Assembly (NCBI RefSeq): GCF_003660455.1
Contig: NZ_QZVR01000001.1
Coordinates: forward strand, 1-64,000
Length of the DNA: 64,000 nucleotides
DNA from: Nocardioides ferulae
GTDB taxonomy: Bacteria > Actinomycetota > Actinomycetes > Propionibacteriales > Nocardioidaceae
Reading direction: 5' to 3'
Of the stretch, positions 42,714 to 54,114 are shown piece after piece (positions within the stretch are counted from its first letter, which is position 1; every line of letters begins with the position of its first letter). A model generated the notes under the pieces. It was given only the letters and a program-made list of their open reading frames with translations. It was not told the origin of the DNA and did no database searches. Position numbers and translations under genes: made by a program.

Positions 42714-43073
42714 ATGTCACTGTTCGACCGGTTCCGCCGCGGGCCGAAGATGCGCCGACCCGCGCAGGACGCCGCCCGCACCGGCTCCACCCGTGTGCGG
42801 GCCTCCGACAAGGTCGACCAGGAGCACCTCCAGACCTGGGTCGCCGAGCGCCGCGGGGTCGAGGGGTTCGTCGAGCCGCGCACCGCGGTCAGCGACGTGA
42901 CGCTGCTGCTCGTCGCCCACGACGGCGAGTGGACCCGCCGGCGGGTGCCCTCGATCGGCTGGGCGCACGACTTCTGCAACAAGCACCAGGTGCCGTCGTA
43001 CGACGCCGCGGTGGTCGGCATCCCGCAGCGGATGCGCGACTTCAACCGGCGCCGCAAGGAGCAGGGGCTGTAG
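42714..43073 (+). CDS. Small conserved-type hypothetical protein
   Basis: A 119-residue basic protein. N-terminal part is charged (MSLFDRFRRGPKMRRP), then a compact domain ending in the basic RMRDFNRRRKEQGL. No family recognised, though the DGEWTRRRVPSIGWAHDFC stretch looks like a conserved core. CACACT, 6 bases before the ATG, may serve as -10 of a leaderless transcript. Opposite in strand to its neighbours. Confidence 0.65.
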   Translation: MSLFDRFRRGPKMRRPAQDAARTGSTRVRASDKVDQEHLQTWVAERRGVEGFVEPRTAVSDVTLLLVAHDGEWTRRRVPSIGWAHDFCNKHQVPSYDAAVVGIPQRMRDFNRRRKEQGL

Positions 43074-43107
43074 GTCCCATCGGTCACACACGTCACCGTG
43101 GGCCAAC

Positions 43108-43155
43108 GAATCCGACGGTTGGCCGATGAACCTTCATGGGCCAACCGTCGGATTC
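43108..43155. repeat. 17-bp inverted repeat, possible bidirectional terminator
   Basis: GAATCCGACGGTTGGCC (43108-43124) and its exact complement (43139-43155) are separated by 14 bases. It lies between the converging hypothetical gene and pepA, as expected for a terminator, but has no T-tract. Flanking GGTGAATC at 43167-43174 repeats part of the arm. Confidence 0.6.
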
Positions 43156-43189
43156 ACCGCCTGACCGGTGAATCGACCACCCGGTGCTC

Positions 43190-44689
<1,500 letters not shown>

Positions 44690-44732
44690 CGACGCAGGAT
44701 AGCCAGCGGGTCCGCTGCGGTAGGTTCGCGGC

Positions 44733-45854
44733 ATGGCCGACCAGCCCGCCCCCGACCAGCTGTTGCGCTCGCCGCTCCACGACCGGCACGCCGCCCTCGG
44801 CGCCAAGTTCGCGGAGTTCGGGGGGTGGTCGATGCCGCTTGAGTACCCCACCGGTGTCGTCAAGGAACACACCGCGGTCCGCGAGTCCGTCGGCATCTTC
44901 GACGTCAGCCACCTCGGCAAGGCCCTGGTCGCCGGGCCCGGTGCCGCGGCGTACGTCAACGCGACGCTCAGCAACGACCTCGCCCGCATCGGGCCCGGTC
45001 AGGCCCAGTACACGCTCTGCTGCGACGACGAGACCGGCGGCATCGTCGACGACCTGATCGCCTACCTGCACGCCGACGACCGGGTGCTGCTGGTGCCGAA
45101 CGCCGCGAACACGGCCGAGGTGGTACGCCGCCTGGCCGGCGCCGCGCCCGAGGGCGTCACGGTCACCGACCAGCACCGCGACCACGTCGTGCTGGCCGTG
45201 CAGGGGCCGCGCAGCGACGAGGTGCTCGAGCGGGCCGGGCTGCCGGTCGGGCACGACTACATGTCGTTCGTCGAGGCGGAGTTCGGCTCGGCCGCCGTGG
45301 TGGTCTGCCGCACCGGCTACACCGGCGAGCGCGGCTACGAGGTGGTCGCCCCCACGGCCGTGGCGACCGAGCTCTGGGACGCCCTGGTCGCCGCCGGCGA
45401 GCCGGCCGGCACGCTGCCGTGCGGTCTCGGCGCCCGCGACACCCTGCGCACCGAGATGGGCTACCCGCTGCACGGCCAGGACATCTCTCTCGACGTCACG
45501 CCCGTCCAGGCCCGCCTCGGCTGGGCGGTGGGCTGGAAGAAGGAGTCGTTCTGGGGGCGGGCGCCGCTGCTCGCCGAGAAGGCGGAGGGCCCGCGGCGCC
45601 TGCTCCGCGGCCTGGTCGCGGTGGGCCGGGGCATCCCGCGGCCCGGCATGTCGGTGAGCCTGACCCCCGACGTGCTGCTCGGCGAGGTCACCTCCGGCAC
45701 GTTCTCCCCGACCCTGCGCAAGGGGGTCGGGCTCGCGCTGCTGCCCGCGTTCGTCGCCGAGGACGCCGAGGTCGGGGTCGACGTGCGCGGCCGGCGTGAG
45801 ATCTTCCAGGTGACCAAGCCGCCGTTCGTGGACCCGTCGGTGAGAGGGAGCTGA
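44733..45854 (+). CDS. gcvT: Aminomethyltransferase, glycine cleavage T protein
   Basis: A 373-residue folate-dependent T protein, releasing ammonia and forming methylene-tetrahydrofolate from the aminomethyl-lipoyl group of GcvH. Typical segments are [36 protein letters not shown] and the end [22 protein letters not shown] lies 6 bases before ATG 44733, so it is probably leaderless. GcvP and GcvH are not in the window. Confidence 0.95.
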   Translation: MADQPAPDQLLRSPLHDRHAALGAKFAEFGGWSMPLEYPTGVVKEHTAVRESVGIFDVSHLGKALVAGPGAAAYVNATLSNDLARIGPGQAQYTLCCDDETGGIVDDLIAYLHADDRVLLVPNAANTAEVVRRLAGAAPEGVTVTDQHRDHVVLAVQGPRSDEVLERAGLPVGHDYMSFVEAEFGSAAVVVCRTGYTGERGYEVVAPTAVATELWDALVAAGEPAGTLPCGLGARDTLRTEMGYPLHGQDISLDVTPVQARLGWAVGWKKESFWGRAPLLAEKAEGPRRLLRGLVAVGRGIPRPGMSVSLTPDVLLGEVTSGTFSPTLRKGVGLALLPAFVAEDAEVGVDVRGRREIFQVTKPPFVDPSVRGS

Positions 45855-45858
45855 ACCC

Positions 45859-46116
45859 GTGAACCTGCCCGACCCGCCCCCGCTGTTCCGTCCGCCGTCG
45901 CCGGCCGAGCGCCCCTGGTGGTGGCGCCTCGAGAACGCCGCCGGCGACGAGGTCCCGGTCGCCGAGGAGTGGTCGGGCGAGCGGTTCGCCAGCCAGGCCG
46001 ACGCCGAGTCGTGGGTCGGTGAGTTCTGGGCCGAGCTGGCCGAGCAGGGCGTCGACGCGGTGACGCTCTTCGAGCACGACCGACAGGTCTACGGCCCGAT
46101 GTCGCTGCACGCCTGA
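45859..46116 (+). CDS. Small acidic hypothetical protein
   Basis: An 85-residue acidic protein, Trp- and Glu-rich (RPWWWRLENAAGDEVP), beginning at GTG 45859, five bases after gcvT. No domain recognised; predicted to be an alpha+beta mini-domain with a C-terminal EHDRQVYGPMSL. Similar small proteins next to gcvT are common in this group, in my recollection. Same codon use as neighbours. Confidence 0.7.
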   Translation: MNLPDPPPLFRPPSPAERPWWWRLENAAGDEVPVAEEWSGERFASQADAESWVGEFWAELAEQGVDAVTLFEHDRQVYGPMSLHA

Positions 46117-46134
46117 GGTCCTAGAGTGCGCAGC

Positions 46135-46968
46135 ATGCGCGCATTCCGGCAGGTCGACGTGTTCTCCACCGAGCCGATGCTCGGCAACCCGGTGGCGGTG
46201 GTGCACGACGCGGACGGCCTGAGCAGCGACCAGATGGCCGCGTTCGCGCGGTGGACCAACCTCTCGGAGACCACGTTCCTGCTCCGGCCCACCACGCCGG
46301 GCGCCGACTACCGGCTGCGCATCTGGACGCCCGGCGGGGAGCTGCCGTTCGCCGGCCACCCGACCCTCGGCAGCGCGCACGCCTGGCTGGAGGCCGGCGG
46401 GGTGCCCGCCGAGGCCGGCGAGGTCGTGCAGGAGTGCGGTGCCGGCCTGGTGCGGGTGCGGCGCACCGGTGAGCGGCTCGCCTTCGCCGCCCCGCCGCTG
46501 GTGCGCTCCGGCCCCGTCGACGAGACCGACCTGGCCCGCATCTGCCGGGCGCTGCGGATCGCCGAGTCCGACGTCGTGGACGCCGCCTGGGTCGACAACG
46601 GGCCCGGCTGGGTCGCGGTGCTGCTCGACGACGCCGACGCGGTGCTCGACCTGCGCCCCGACCTCGCCGCGTTCGGCGGCCTCGAGATCGGCGCGGTCGG
46701 GCCGCACGGCCGCGGCGAGAGCGACGCCGACGTCGAGGTGCGCGCCTTCGTGCCGTCGCTGGGCATCGGCGAGGACCCCGTCACCGGCAGCCTCAACGCC
46801 GGCATCGCCCAGTGGCTGGCCGGCGGCCGGCTCCCCACGGCGTACGTCGCCGCGCAGGGGGCCGCGCTCGGCCGCCGCGGCCGGGTGCACGTCGACACCG
46901 GCACCGACGGCACGATCTGGGTCGGTGGGGCGACCCTGACCACCATCGTCGGCGACGTCGCACTCTGA
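46135..46968 (+). CDS. PhzF family isomerase
   Basis: A 277-residue protein with two diaminopimelate-epimerase-like halves. The start FRQVDVFSTEPMLGNPVAVV, the catalytic Glu in TNLSETTFLL and the C-terminal GEDPVTGSLNAGIAQWL are all PhzF hallmarks. Substrate unknown. TAGAGT 7 bases before ATG 46135 supports this start and a leaderless mRNA. Confidence 0.92.
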   Translation: MRAFRQVDVFSTEPMLGNPVAVVHDADGLSSDQMAAFARWTNLSETTFLLRPTTPGADYRLRIWTPGGELPFAGHPTLGSAHAWLEAGGVPAEAGEVVQECGAGLVRVRRTGERLAFAAPPLVRSGPVDETDLARICRALRIAESDVVDAAWVDNGPGWVAVLLDDADAVLDLRPDLAAFGGLEIGAVGPHGRGESDADVEVRAFVPSLGIGEDPVTGSLNAGIAQWLAGGRLPTAYVAAQGAALGRRGRVHVDTGTDGTIWVGGATLTTIVGDVAL

Positions 46969-46998
46969 CCGAGGGTCCCGGCGGTTAGGCTCACCGGC

Positions 46999-47826
46999 GT
47001 GCGCCAGTACCTCGACCTGCTCCAGCGTGTGCTCGCCGACGGCGTCGAGAAGGGCGACCGCACCGGCACCGGCACCCTCTCGGTCTTCGGCCACCAGATG
47101 CGCTTCGAGCTCGACCCCGCGCGAGGGGGCGGCTTCCCGCTGGTCACCACCAAGAAGGTGCACACCCGCTCGGTCTTCGGCGAGCTGCTGTGGTTCCTGC
47201 GCGGTGACACCAACGTGAAATGGCTCCAGGAGCGCGGCATCACGATCTGGGACGAGTGGGCCGACGCCGACGGTGACCTCGGCCCCGTCTACGGCGCCCA
47301 GTGGCGCTCCTGGCCGACCCCCGACGGCGGCCACGTCGACCAGCTCGCCCGGGTCGTCGACCAGATCCGCAGCGACCCCGACTCGCGCCGCCACATCGTC
47401 TCGGCCTGGAACGTCGCCGACATCCCGCGGATGGCGCTGGCGCCCTGCCACGCGCTGTTCCAGTTCTACGTCGCGCCGCCCGCCGAGCCCGGTGGCCGCG
47501 GCCGGCTGTCGTGCCAGCTCTACCAGCGCTCGGGCGACGTGTTCCTCGGCGTGCCGTTCAACATCGCCTCCTACGCGCTGCTCACCCACATGGTCGCGCA
47601 GGTCGCCGACCTCGAGGTCGGCGAGTTCGTGCACACGCTCGGTGACGCGCACCTCTACCTCAACCATCTCGACCAGGCCCGGCTGCAGCTGACCCGCGAC
47701 CCGCGCCCGCTGCCCACGCTGCGGCTCGACCCGGCGGTCACCGAGCTCGACGCGTTCGAGCTCGAGCACATCGACCTCGACGGCTACGACCCGCACCCCG
47801 GCATCAAGGCGCCGATCGCGGTATGA
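46999..47826 (+). CDS. thyA: Thymidylate synthase
   Basis: A 275-residue ThyA, methylating dUMP with methylene-tetrahydrofolate. [13 protein letters not shown] near the N-terminus, catalytic Cys in [11 protein letters not shown], and [20 protein letters not shown] are canonical. TAGGCT 7 bases before GTG 46999. It forms a folate block with dfrA just downstream, which regenerates the tetrahydrofolate it consumes, and with gcvT upstream. Confidence 0.97.
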   Translation: MRQYLDLLQRVLADGVEKGDRTGTGTLSVFGHQMRFELDPARGGGFPLVTTKKVHTRSVFGELLWFLRGDTNVKWLQERGITIWDEWADADGDLGPVYGAQWRSWPTPDGGHVDQLARVVDQIRSDPDSRRHIVSAWNVADIPRMALAPCHALFQFYVAPPAEPGGRGRLSCQLYQRSGDVFLGVPFNIASYALLTHMVAQVADLEVGEFVHTLGDAHLYLNHLDQARLQLTRDPRPLPTLRLDPAVTELDAFELEHIDLDGYDPHPGIKAPIAV

Positions 47827-47845
47827 CCGCCCCGGCGTCGACTCC

Positions 47846-48358
47846 ATGACCACGCCCGCCGGCCGCCGCGTCGTGCTGGTCGCCGCGGTGGCGCGCAACG
47901 GCGTCATCGGCGACGGGCCCGACATCCCGTGGCGGGTCCCGGGGGAGCAGCGGGAGTTCAAGGAGCTCACCCTCGGGCACGTGCTCGTGATGGGCCGCAC
48001 CACCTTCGAGTCCATCGGCCGGCCGCTGCCCGGGCGGGCCACGGTCGTGCTCACCCGCGACGCCGCCTGGCGTGCCGACGGGGTGCTGGTGGCCCACGAC
48101 GTCGACGAGGCGATGCTGCTCGCCGACCGGGCCGCCGACGGGCTGCCCGGCCAGGACGGCGAGGTCGCGGTGATGGTCGCCGGCGGCGCCCAGGTCTACG
48201 CCGCGCTGTTCGACACCGCCGACGAGCAGGTGCTCAGCCTGGTCGACCTCGAGCCGGACGGCGACGTGCACTACCCGGCGTACGACCCGGTCGACTGGGC
48301 CGAGGTCCGTCGCGAACCCCGCGCGGGCTACGACCGGGTCTGGCTGCGCCGGGCCTGA
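47846..48358 (+). CDS. dfrA: Dihydrofolate reductase
   Basis: A 170-residue DHFR. The conserved NGVIGDGPDIPWRVP start, EFKELTLGHVLVMGRTTFESIGRPLPGR and MVAGGAQVYAALFD are present, and the end VRREPRAGYDRVWLRR is typical. It follows thyA by 19 bases, so both are likely cotranscribed. Symbol could equally be folA. Confidence 0.95.
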   Translation: MTTPAGRRVVLVAAVARNGVIGDGPDIPWRVPGEQREFKELTLGHVLVMGRTTFESIGRPLPGRATVVLTRDAAWRADGVLVAHDVDEAMLLADRAADGLPGQDGEVAVMVAGGAQVYAALFDTADEQVLSLVDLEPDGDVHYPAYDPVDWAEVRREPRAGYDRVWLRRA

Positions 48359-48400
48359 CCGGCCGCCGCCGCGCGCCCGACCGCCTGGCAGGCTTGCCCC

Positions 48401-49336
48401 ATGGAGCTGCGAGTGTTCACCGAGCCCCAGCAGGGGGCCACCTACGACGACCTGCTGCGCGTGGCGCAGACCGCCGAGGAGCTGGGCTACGGGGCGTTCT
48501 TCCGCTCCGATCACTACCTGGCGATGAACGTGCCCGGACAGCCCGGCCCCACCGACGCGTGGCTGACCCTGGCCGGCCTGGCCCGCGAGACCAGCACGAT
48601 CCGGCTCGGCACGCTGATGACCAGCGCCACCTTCCGCTTCCCCGGCCCGCTGGCGATCTCGGTCGCCCAGGTCGACCAGATGAGCGGGGGCCGGGTCGAG
48701 CTCGGCCTGGGGGCCGGCTGGTTCGCGCAGGAGCACACGGCGTACGGCATCCCGTTCCCATCGACCAAGGAGCGCTTCGACCGGTTCGAGGAGCAGCTCG
48801 CGATCGTCACCGGCCTGTGGCGCACCGCCGAGGGCGGCACCTTCGAGTTCGAGGGGGAGCACTACCAGGTCGCCGACTCCCCGGCGCTGCCGAAGCCGGT
48901 GCAGCAGCCCGGCCCGCCCCTGCTGATCGGCGGTCTCGGCAAGCGCCGCACCCCTGCGCTCGCCGCGCGGTTCGCCGACGAGTTCAACCTGCCGTTCGTC
49001 GACGAGGAGACCACCCGCGGCCAGTTCGCCCGGGTCCGCGCCGCGTGTGAGGAGATCGGCCGTGACCCGGCCACGATGACCTGGTCCAACGCGCTGGTGC
49101 TGTGCGTCGGCAGCGACGAGGCCGAGCTCGACCGCCGCGCCGCAGCCATCGGGCGCGACAAGGCCGAGCTGCGCGAGAACGGGCTGGCCGGCACTCCCGC
49201 GGAGGTCGTCGACAAGCTCGCCCGGTACGCCGAGCTGGGCGCGCAGCGCGCCTACCTGCAGGTGCTGGACCTCACCGACCTCGACCACCTGCGACTGGTC
49301 GCCGCGGAGGTGCTGCCGCAGGTGCGCGATCTCTGA
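48401..49336 (+). CDS. LLM class F420-dependent oxidoreductase
   Basis: A 311-residue luciferase-like TIM-barrel protein, of the type using the deazaflavin F420 found in actinobacteria. Segments GYGAFFRSDHYL, SGGRVELGLGAGWFAQEH and PPLLIGGLGKRRTPALAARFADEFN are characteristic. Substrate unknown. CAGGCT 6 bases before the ATG hints at a leaderless start. Confidence 0.9.
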   Translation: MELRVFTEPQQGATYDDLLRVAQTAEELGYGAFFRSDHYLAMNVPGQPGPTDAWLTLAGLARETSTIRLGTLMTSATFRFPGPLAISVAQVDQMSGGRVELGLGAGWFAQEHTAYGIPFPSTKERFDRFEEQLAIVTGLWRTAEGGTFEFEGEHYQVADSPALPKPVQQPGPPLLIGGLGKRRTPALAARFADEFNLPFVDEETTRGQFARVRAACEEIGRDPATMTWSNALVLCVGSDEAELDRRAAAIGRDKAELRENGLAGTPAEVVDKLARYAELGAQRAYLQVLDLTDLDHLRLVAAEVLPQVRDL

Positions 49337-49351
49337 GCCCGCCCCGGAGGG

Positions 49352-49888
49352 CTACCGGCAGCCGATGACCCCCAGGTCGTCGGCGACCCGGTGCGCCCAG
49401 GCGTCGATCGCGTTCCAGTCGCGGAAGTCGCCCTGGGGCAGCCGGTCGCGGCCGCCGGCGCGCAGCCAGCGGACCCGGTCGGGCACGGAGAGCTGGGAGA
49501 CCTGCAGCGCGCCGGCGAAGCGGCGGAAGTCGAGCGCGCCGAGCGTCTCGGCGACGCGCGCCAGCTCGGGGGCCTCGCCCCACTGCTGCGAGGGGTCGGC
49601 GTCGGCGGCACCGAGCGGGCCGGAGGCGAAGAGCCAGACCGGCCGGTCCACCAGCGCCTGGTGGTGGCGCTCGACGAACGCGACGGCGTCGGGCAGCCAG
49701 GCGTCGCGATAGGTGGCGGCGCCGACCACGACGGAGTCGTAGGGGGTGAGGTCGTCGACCTCCTGCACCCGGCGCACCCGCACGTCCTGGCCGATCGGTT
49801 CGAGGTTGACGCTGAGCACCGCTCCGATGCGGCCTGCGATCTGTCGAGTGGCGCCGTAACGGCTGGCGTAGGCCACGAGCACGGTCAT
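49352..49888 (-). CDS. Flavodoxin domain protein
   Basis: A 178-residue protein with a flavodoxin fold of the protoporphyrinogen-oxidase-like class. The FMN-binding loop is YASRYGATRQIA near the N-terminus, and PYDSVVVGAATYRDAWLPDAVAFVERH gives the second half. Function not assignable further. Start CAT at 49886-49888; an upstream in-frame ATG at 49930 lacks support. Confidence 0.85.
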   Translation of the reverse strand: MTVLVAYASRYGATRQIAGRIGAVLSVNLEPIGQDVRVRRVQEVDDLTPYDSVVVGAATYRDAWLPDAVAFVERHHQALVDRPVWLFASGPLGAADADPSQQWGEAPELARVAETLGALDFRRFAGALQVSQLSVPDRVRWLRAGGRDRLPQGDFRDWNAIDAWAHRVADDLGVIGCR

Positions 49889-49986
49889 CCGGACCCCCTT
49901 CGGCCCCACCCTGCCCTGCCCGGCGGCCAAGTCGCAGGGACGAAGGGCCCGACTCGGAGTACCTTCGGCCCCCGGCCCGACTCACG

Positions 49987-50036
49987 GGGTCGTGTACCCC
50001 ACAACGCGCCATGGCGCGTCCTGGGGCACACGACCC
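49987..50036. repeat. 50-nt palindromic repeat, copy 2
   Basis: Arms GGGTCGTGTACCCCA and TGGGGCACACGACCC (one mismatch) enclose ACGCGCCATGGCGCGT, identical to the core at 42657-42672. Lies between the divergent flavodoxin and dapA genes, 60 bases before the dapA start. Confidence 0.75.
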
Positions 50037-50096
50037 GGCCGCCCGCGGACGGCGTGCCGGTTCGGACCCCGGCCCGCGAGCGATAACCTGGGGCCC

Positions 50097-50993
50097 ATGA
50101 CGTCTTCGCCCGCCGCGCCGTTCGGCCACGTCCTGACGGCGATGGCGACCGCCTTCCACGACGACGGCTCGCTCGACCTCGACGGCACCGCCCGGGTCGC
50201 CCGCCACCTGGTCGAGCACGGGCACGACGGGGTCGTGGTCTCCGGCACCACCGGCGAGTCACCGACGACCACGCCCGACGAGGACGGCGAGATCCTCGCC
50301 GCGGTCCGCGAGGCGGTCGGCGCCGACGTCACCGTGGTCGCGGGCGTCGGCACCAACGACACCCGCACCTCCCTGGTGCTCGCCCAGCAGGCCCGCAAGC
50401 ACGGCGCCGACGGGGTGCTGCTGGTCACGCCCTACTACAGCAAGCCCGCGCAGCGCGGCATCCTCGAGCACTTCCGCCAGGTCACCGACGCCGCGGAGCT
50501 GCCGGTGATGCTCTACGACATCCCCGGCCGCACCGGCAGCCAGATCTCGATGGAGAGCTACCGCGAGATGGCCGGCTGGGAGAGCGTCGTCGCGATCAAG
50601 GACGCCGTCGGCGACTTCGCGCGCGGAGTCCGGCTGCAGCAGCTCGGGTTCGCGATCTACTCCGGCGACGACGCCGCCAACCTCGGGTGGCTGGCCCACG
50701 GCGCGGCCGGGTTCGTCTCCGTGTGCGGCCACGCCATGGGCGACCAGCTGCGGGCGCTGCACGACACCTACCGCGCCGACCCGGCCGGCGCCCTCGAGAT
50801 CTTCTCGCGGATGCTCCCCGCGATCGACGCCATGATGGGCGTCCCCAACTACGGAGCGACCACCGCCAAGGCAGCGCTCGAGCTGCTCGGCGTCCTCGAC
50901 AACCGGTTCGTCCGCTCGCCGCTGGCGCCGCTGGACGACGACGAGGTCGCCGCGCTGCGCGCCGGGCTCGTCGCGGCCGGGCTACTGACGTAA
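50097..50993 (+). CDS. dapA: 4-hydroxy-tetrahydrodipicolinate synthase
   Basis: A 298-residue Schiff-base aldolase for the lysine and diaminopimelate route. GTTGESPTTT, YYSKPAQRGI and the catalytic Lys in VVAIKDAVGD are present. TAACCT lies 7 bases before ATG 50097, giving a leaderless start. The rnj gene follows at 10 bases, the common actinobacterial dapA-rnj pair. Confidence 0.95.
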   Translation: MTSSPAAPFGHVLTAMATAFHDDGSLDLDGTARVARHLVEHGHDGVVVSGTTGESPTTTPDEDGEILAAVREAVGADVTVVAGVGTNDTRTSLVLAQQARKHGADGVLLVTPYYSKPAQRGILEHFRQVTDAAELPVMLYDIPGRTGSQISMESYREMAGWESVVAIKDAVGDFARGVRLQQLGFAIYSGDDAANLGWLAHGAAGFVSVCGHAMGDQLRALHDTYRADPAGALEIFSRMLPAIDAMMGVPNYGATTAKAALELLGVLDNRFVRSPLAPLDDDEVAALRAGLVAAGLLT

Positions 50994-51003
50994 AGGAACC
51001 CAC

Positions 51004-52689
51004 TTGAGCCATCCCCACCCCGAACTCACCGCTCCGGCCGAGCTGGCGAAGGGAGGTCTGCGGATCACCCCGTTCGGGGGACTGGGCGAGGTCGGCCGCA
51101 ACATGACCGCCTTCGAGTACGACGGCCGGTTGCTGATCGTCGACTGTGGCGTGCTCTTCCCCGAGGACCACCACCCCGGCGTCGACCTGATCCTGCCCGA
51201 CTGGTCCTCGATCCGCGACCGTCTCGACGACGTCGAGGCGCTCGTGCTCACCCACGGGCACGAGGACCACATCGGCGCGACCCCCTACCTGCTGCGCGAG
51301 CGCGGCGACATCCCGCTGGTCGGCTCCGAGCTCACCTTGGCGCTGCTCGGCTCGAAGCTGCGCGAGCACCGGCTCCGCGAGACCGTGCACCACAAGGTGA
51401 AGGAGGGCGACCGGGTCACCTTCGGCCCGTTCGACCTGGAGTTCGTCGCGGTCAACCACTCGATCCCCGACGCGCTGGCGGTGGCGATCCGCACCGGCGC
51501 CGGGATGGTGCTGCACACCGGCGACTTCAAGATGGACCAGCTGCCGCTGGACGGCCGGATCACCGACCTGCGCTCGTTCGCGCGGCTGGGCGAAGAGGGC
51601 GTCGACCTCTTCCTGGTCGACTCCACCAACGCCGAGACGCCGGGGTTCACGCCGTCGGAGAAGAAGATCACCCCGGTCATCGACCAGGTCTTCCGGGAGT
51701 CCAACCAGCGGGTGATCGTGGCCTGCTTCGCCTCTCACGTGCACCGGGTCCAGCAGGTGCTCGACGCGGCGTACGCCCACGAGCGGCAGGTCGCCTACGT
51801 CGGCCGCTCGATGGTGCGCAACATGGGCATCGCCCAGGACCTCGGCTACCTCAAGGTGCCGCCGGGGGTGATGGTCGACGCCAAGCAGCTCGCCGACCTG
51901 CCGCCGGAGCGCCAGGTGCTGATCTCGACCGGTTCGCAGGGCGAGCCGATGAGCGCCCTGAGCCGGATCGCGCAGCGCAACCACAACTTCGTGCACATCG
52001 AGGAGGGCGACACCGTCCTCATGGCCTCCAGCCTGATCCCCGGCAACGAGAACGCCGTCTACCGGGTGATCAACGGCCTGGCCCGCTGGGGCGCCAGGGT
52101 GGTGCACAAGGGCAACGCGATGGTGCACGTCAGCGGCCACGCCAGCGCCGGTGAGCTGCTCTATTGCTACAACATCGTCAAGCCGCGCAACGTGCTGCCG
52201 GTGCACGGCGAGATGCGGCACATGCTGGCCAATGCCGAGCTGGCGCGCGCCACCGGCGTCGAGAACGTCGTGATCGCCGAGGACGGCGTGGTCGTCGACC
52301 TGGTCGACGGGGTGGCGAAGGTGGCCGGCAAGGTCGACTGCGGCTACGTCTTCGTCGACGGATCCTCGGTGGGCGACATCACCGAGTCCGACCTCAAGGA
52401 CCGCCGGATCCTGGGCGAGGAGGGGTTCATCTCGGTGATCGTGGTGATCGACTCGGTCAGCGGCAAGGTCGCGTCCGGTCCCGAGATCCACGCCCGCGGC
52501 AACGTGCTCGGCGACGAGGAGTTCGAGGCGATCAAGCAGCCGATCGTCGACGCCCTGGACCGCGCGATCGCCGAGGGCAACACCGACTCCTACCAGCTCC
52601 AGCAGACCGTACGCCGGGTGGTCGGCCGCTGGGTGAGCAACACCCACCGGCTGCGGCCGATGATCATTCCGGTGGTGCTCGAGGCCTGA
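51004..52689 (+). CDS. rnj: Ribonuclease J
   Basis: A 561-residue metallo-beta-lactamase RNase acting as 5' exonuclease and endonuclease in mRNA decay and rRNA maturation. Zinc-binding HGHEDHIG motif, GDFKMDQ with Asp, and the beta-CASP motif HVSGHASAGEL are intact. The start is TTG 51004 behind AAAGGAA, a rare start codon but the only one fitting the family N-terminus (GGLRITPFGGLGEVGRNM). Confidence 0.95.
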   Translation: MSHPHPELTAPAELAKGGLRITPFGGLGEVGRNMTAFEYDGRLLIVDCGVLFPEDHHPGVDLILPDWSSIRDRLDDVEALVLTHGHEDHIGATPYLLRERGDIPLVGSELTLALLGSKLREHRLRETVHHKVKEGDRVTFGPFDLEFVAVNHSIPDALAVAIRTGAGMVLHTGDFKMDQLPLDGRITDLRSFARLGEEGVDLFLVDSTNAETPGFTPSEKKITPVIDQVFRESNQRVIVACFASHVHRVQQVLDAAYAHERQVAYVGRSMVRNMGIAQDLGYLKVPPGVMVDAKQLADLPPERQVLISTGSQGEPMSALSRIAQRNHNFVHIEEGDTVLMASSLIPGNENAVYRVINGLARWGARVVHKGNAMVHVSGHASAGELLYCYNIVKPRNVLPVHGEMRHMLANAELARATGVENVVIAEDGVVVDLVDGVAKVAGKVDCGYVFVDGSSVGDITESDLKDRRILGEEGFISVIVVIDSVSGKVASGPEIHARGNVLGDEEFEAIKQPIVDALDRAIAEGNTDSYQLQQTVRRVVGRWVSNTHRLRPMIIPVVLEA

Positions 52690-52747
52690 GAGTCGTGTCG
52701 AGACGCCGGTGGCCGGCCCGACCGGCCCCCGGGCGTAGCCTCGGCGC

Positions 52748-54114
52748 GTGCCGGTGCTCTCCCCGCGTGCTCGCGGCCGCGCTCCCCGCCGGCCGCTGCG
52801 CCACCCCGCACAAGTGGTGGTTGCGGCCTTCGCGGCGGCCGTGCTGCTCGGCACCGTCCTCCTGATGCTGCCCGTCGCCCGCACCGGAGAGGGCGGCGCC
52901 CCGTTCGTGTCGCGCTGTTCACCTCCACCAGCGCCGTGTGCGTCACGGGGCTCGCGGTCGTCGACACGCCCAGCTACTGGTCGACGTTCGGCGAGGGCGT
53001 GATCCTGGCCCTGATCCAGGTGGGTGGTTTCGGCATCATGACGCTCGCCTCGCTGTTGGGGTTGCTGGTCTGGCACCGGCTCGGCCTGCGCTCGCGAATC
53101 ACCGCCGCCGCGGAGACCAAGGCCACCGGCCTCGGCGAGGTGCGCACCGTGGTCAAGGGCGTGGTGCTGATCAGCTTGCTCTTCGAACTGCTCACAGCGG
53201 TCGCGCTCATCCTGCGCTTCGCCCTCGGCTACGACGAGCCCTGGGGCCGCGCGGCGTACCTCGGCGGCTTCCACGCGGTCTCGGCGTTCAACAACGCGGG
53301 TTTCGCGCTCTGGTCGGACAGCCTGACGCGATTCGCCACCGACCCCTGGATCTGCCTGCCGATCGCGTTCGCGGTGATCGCCGGCGGCCTCGGCTTCCCC
53401 GTCTGGCTTGAGCTGCGACGACACCTTCGCGAGCCGCGACGGTGGAGCCTGCACACCAAGATGACGCTGACGGTGAGCGCGGCGCTGCTGGTGCTCGGCA
53501 CGGTCTTCGTGACCGCCAACGAGTGGACCAACCCCGGCACGCTCGGCTCGCTCGACGCCCCGGGGCGGCTGCTCGCCGGGTTCTTCCAGGCGGTGATGCC
53601 GCGCACGGCAGGCTTCAACAGCGTCGACTATGGGCAGATGCGCGAGGGCACCCTGCTGGGCACCGAGATGCTGATGTTCATCGGCGGTGGCTCGGCCGGC
53701 ACCGCCGGCGGCATCAAGGTGACGACCTTCTTCCTGTTGTTGTTCGTGATCTGGGCCGAGGTGCGAGGTGAGCGGGACGTCGAGGTCTTCTCGCGCCGGA
53801 TCGGCGACCGTGCGGTCCGGCAGGCCCTGACCGTGGCACTGCTCGCCCTCGGAGCCGTGGTCTCCTCGACCTGGCTGATGCTGGAGATCACCCACTTCGC
53901 CACCGAACAGGTGCTCTTCGAGGTGGTCTCGGACTTTGCGACCGTCGGGCTGTCGACCGGCATCACCGCCGCCCTGCCCACCAGCGGCCAGCTCGTGCTC
54001 GTGGTCCTCATGTTCCTGGGCCGGCTCGGCCCGATCACTCTGGTCTCCGCCCTCGCACTCCGCGAGCGCGGCAGGCTGCACCGCCTCCCGGAAGGACGGC
54101 CGATCATTGGCTAG
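52748..54114 (+). pseudogene. trkH: TrkH-type K+ transporter, one-base frameshift
   Basis: A K+ uptake channel subunit. The frame from GTG 52748 reads to GGAPFV and then loses the family sequence; near 52909 one missing base (GTG-TCG where GTGGTC is expected) restores FVVALFTSTSAVCVTGLAVVDT and leads in frame to 54114, giving 455 residues, the usual size. All four selectivity-loop motifs (TGLAV, NNAGF, AGFNS, STGIT) are then present. TAGCCT, 6 bases before GTG, suggests a leaderless start. The damage lies outside any homopolymer run above two bases. It may be an error since the partner gene is intact. Confidence 0.82.
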
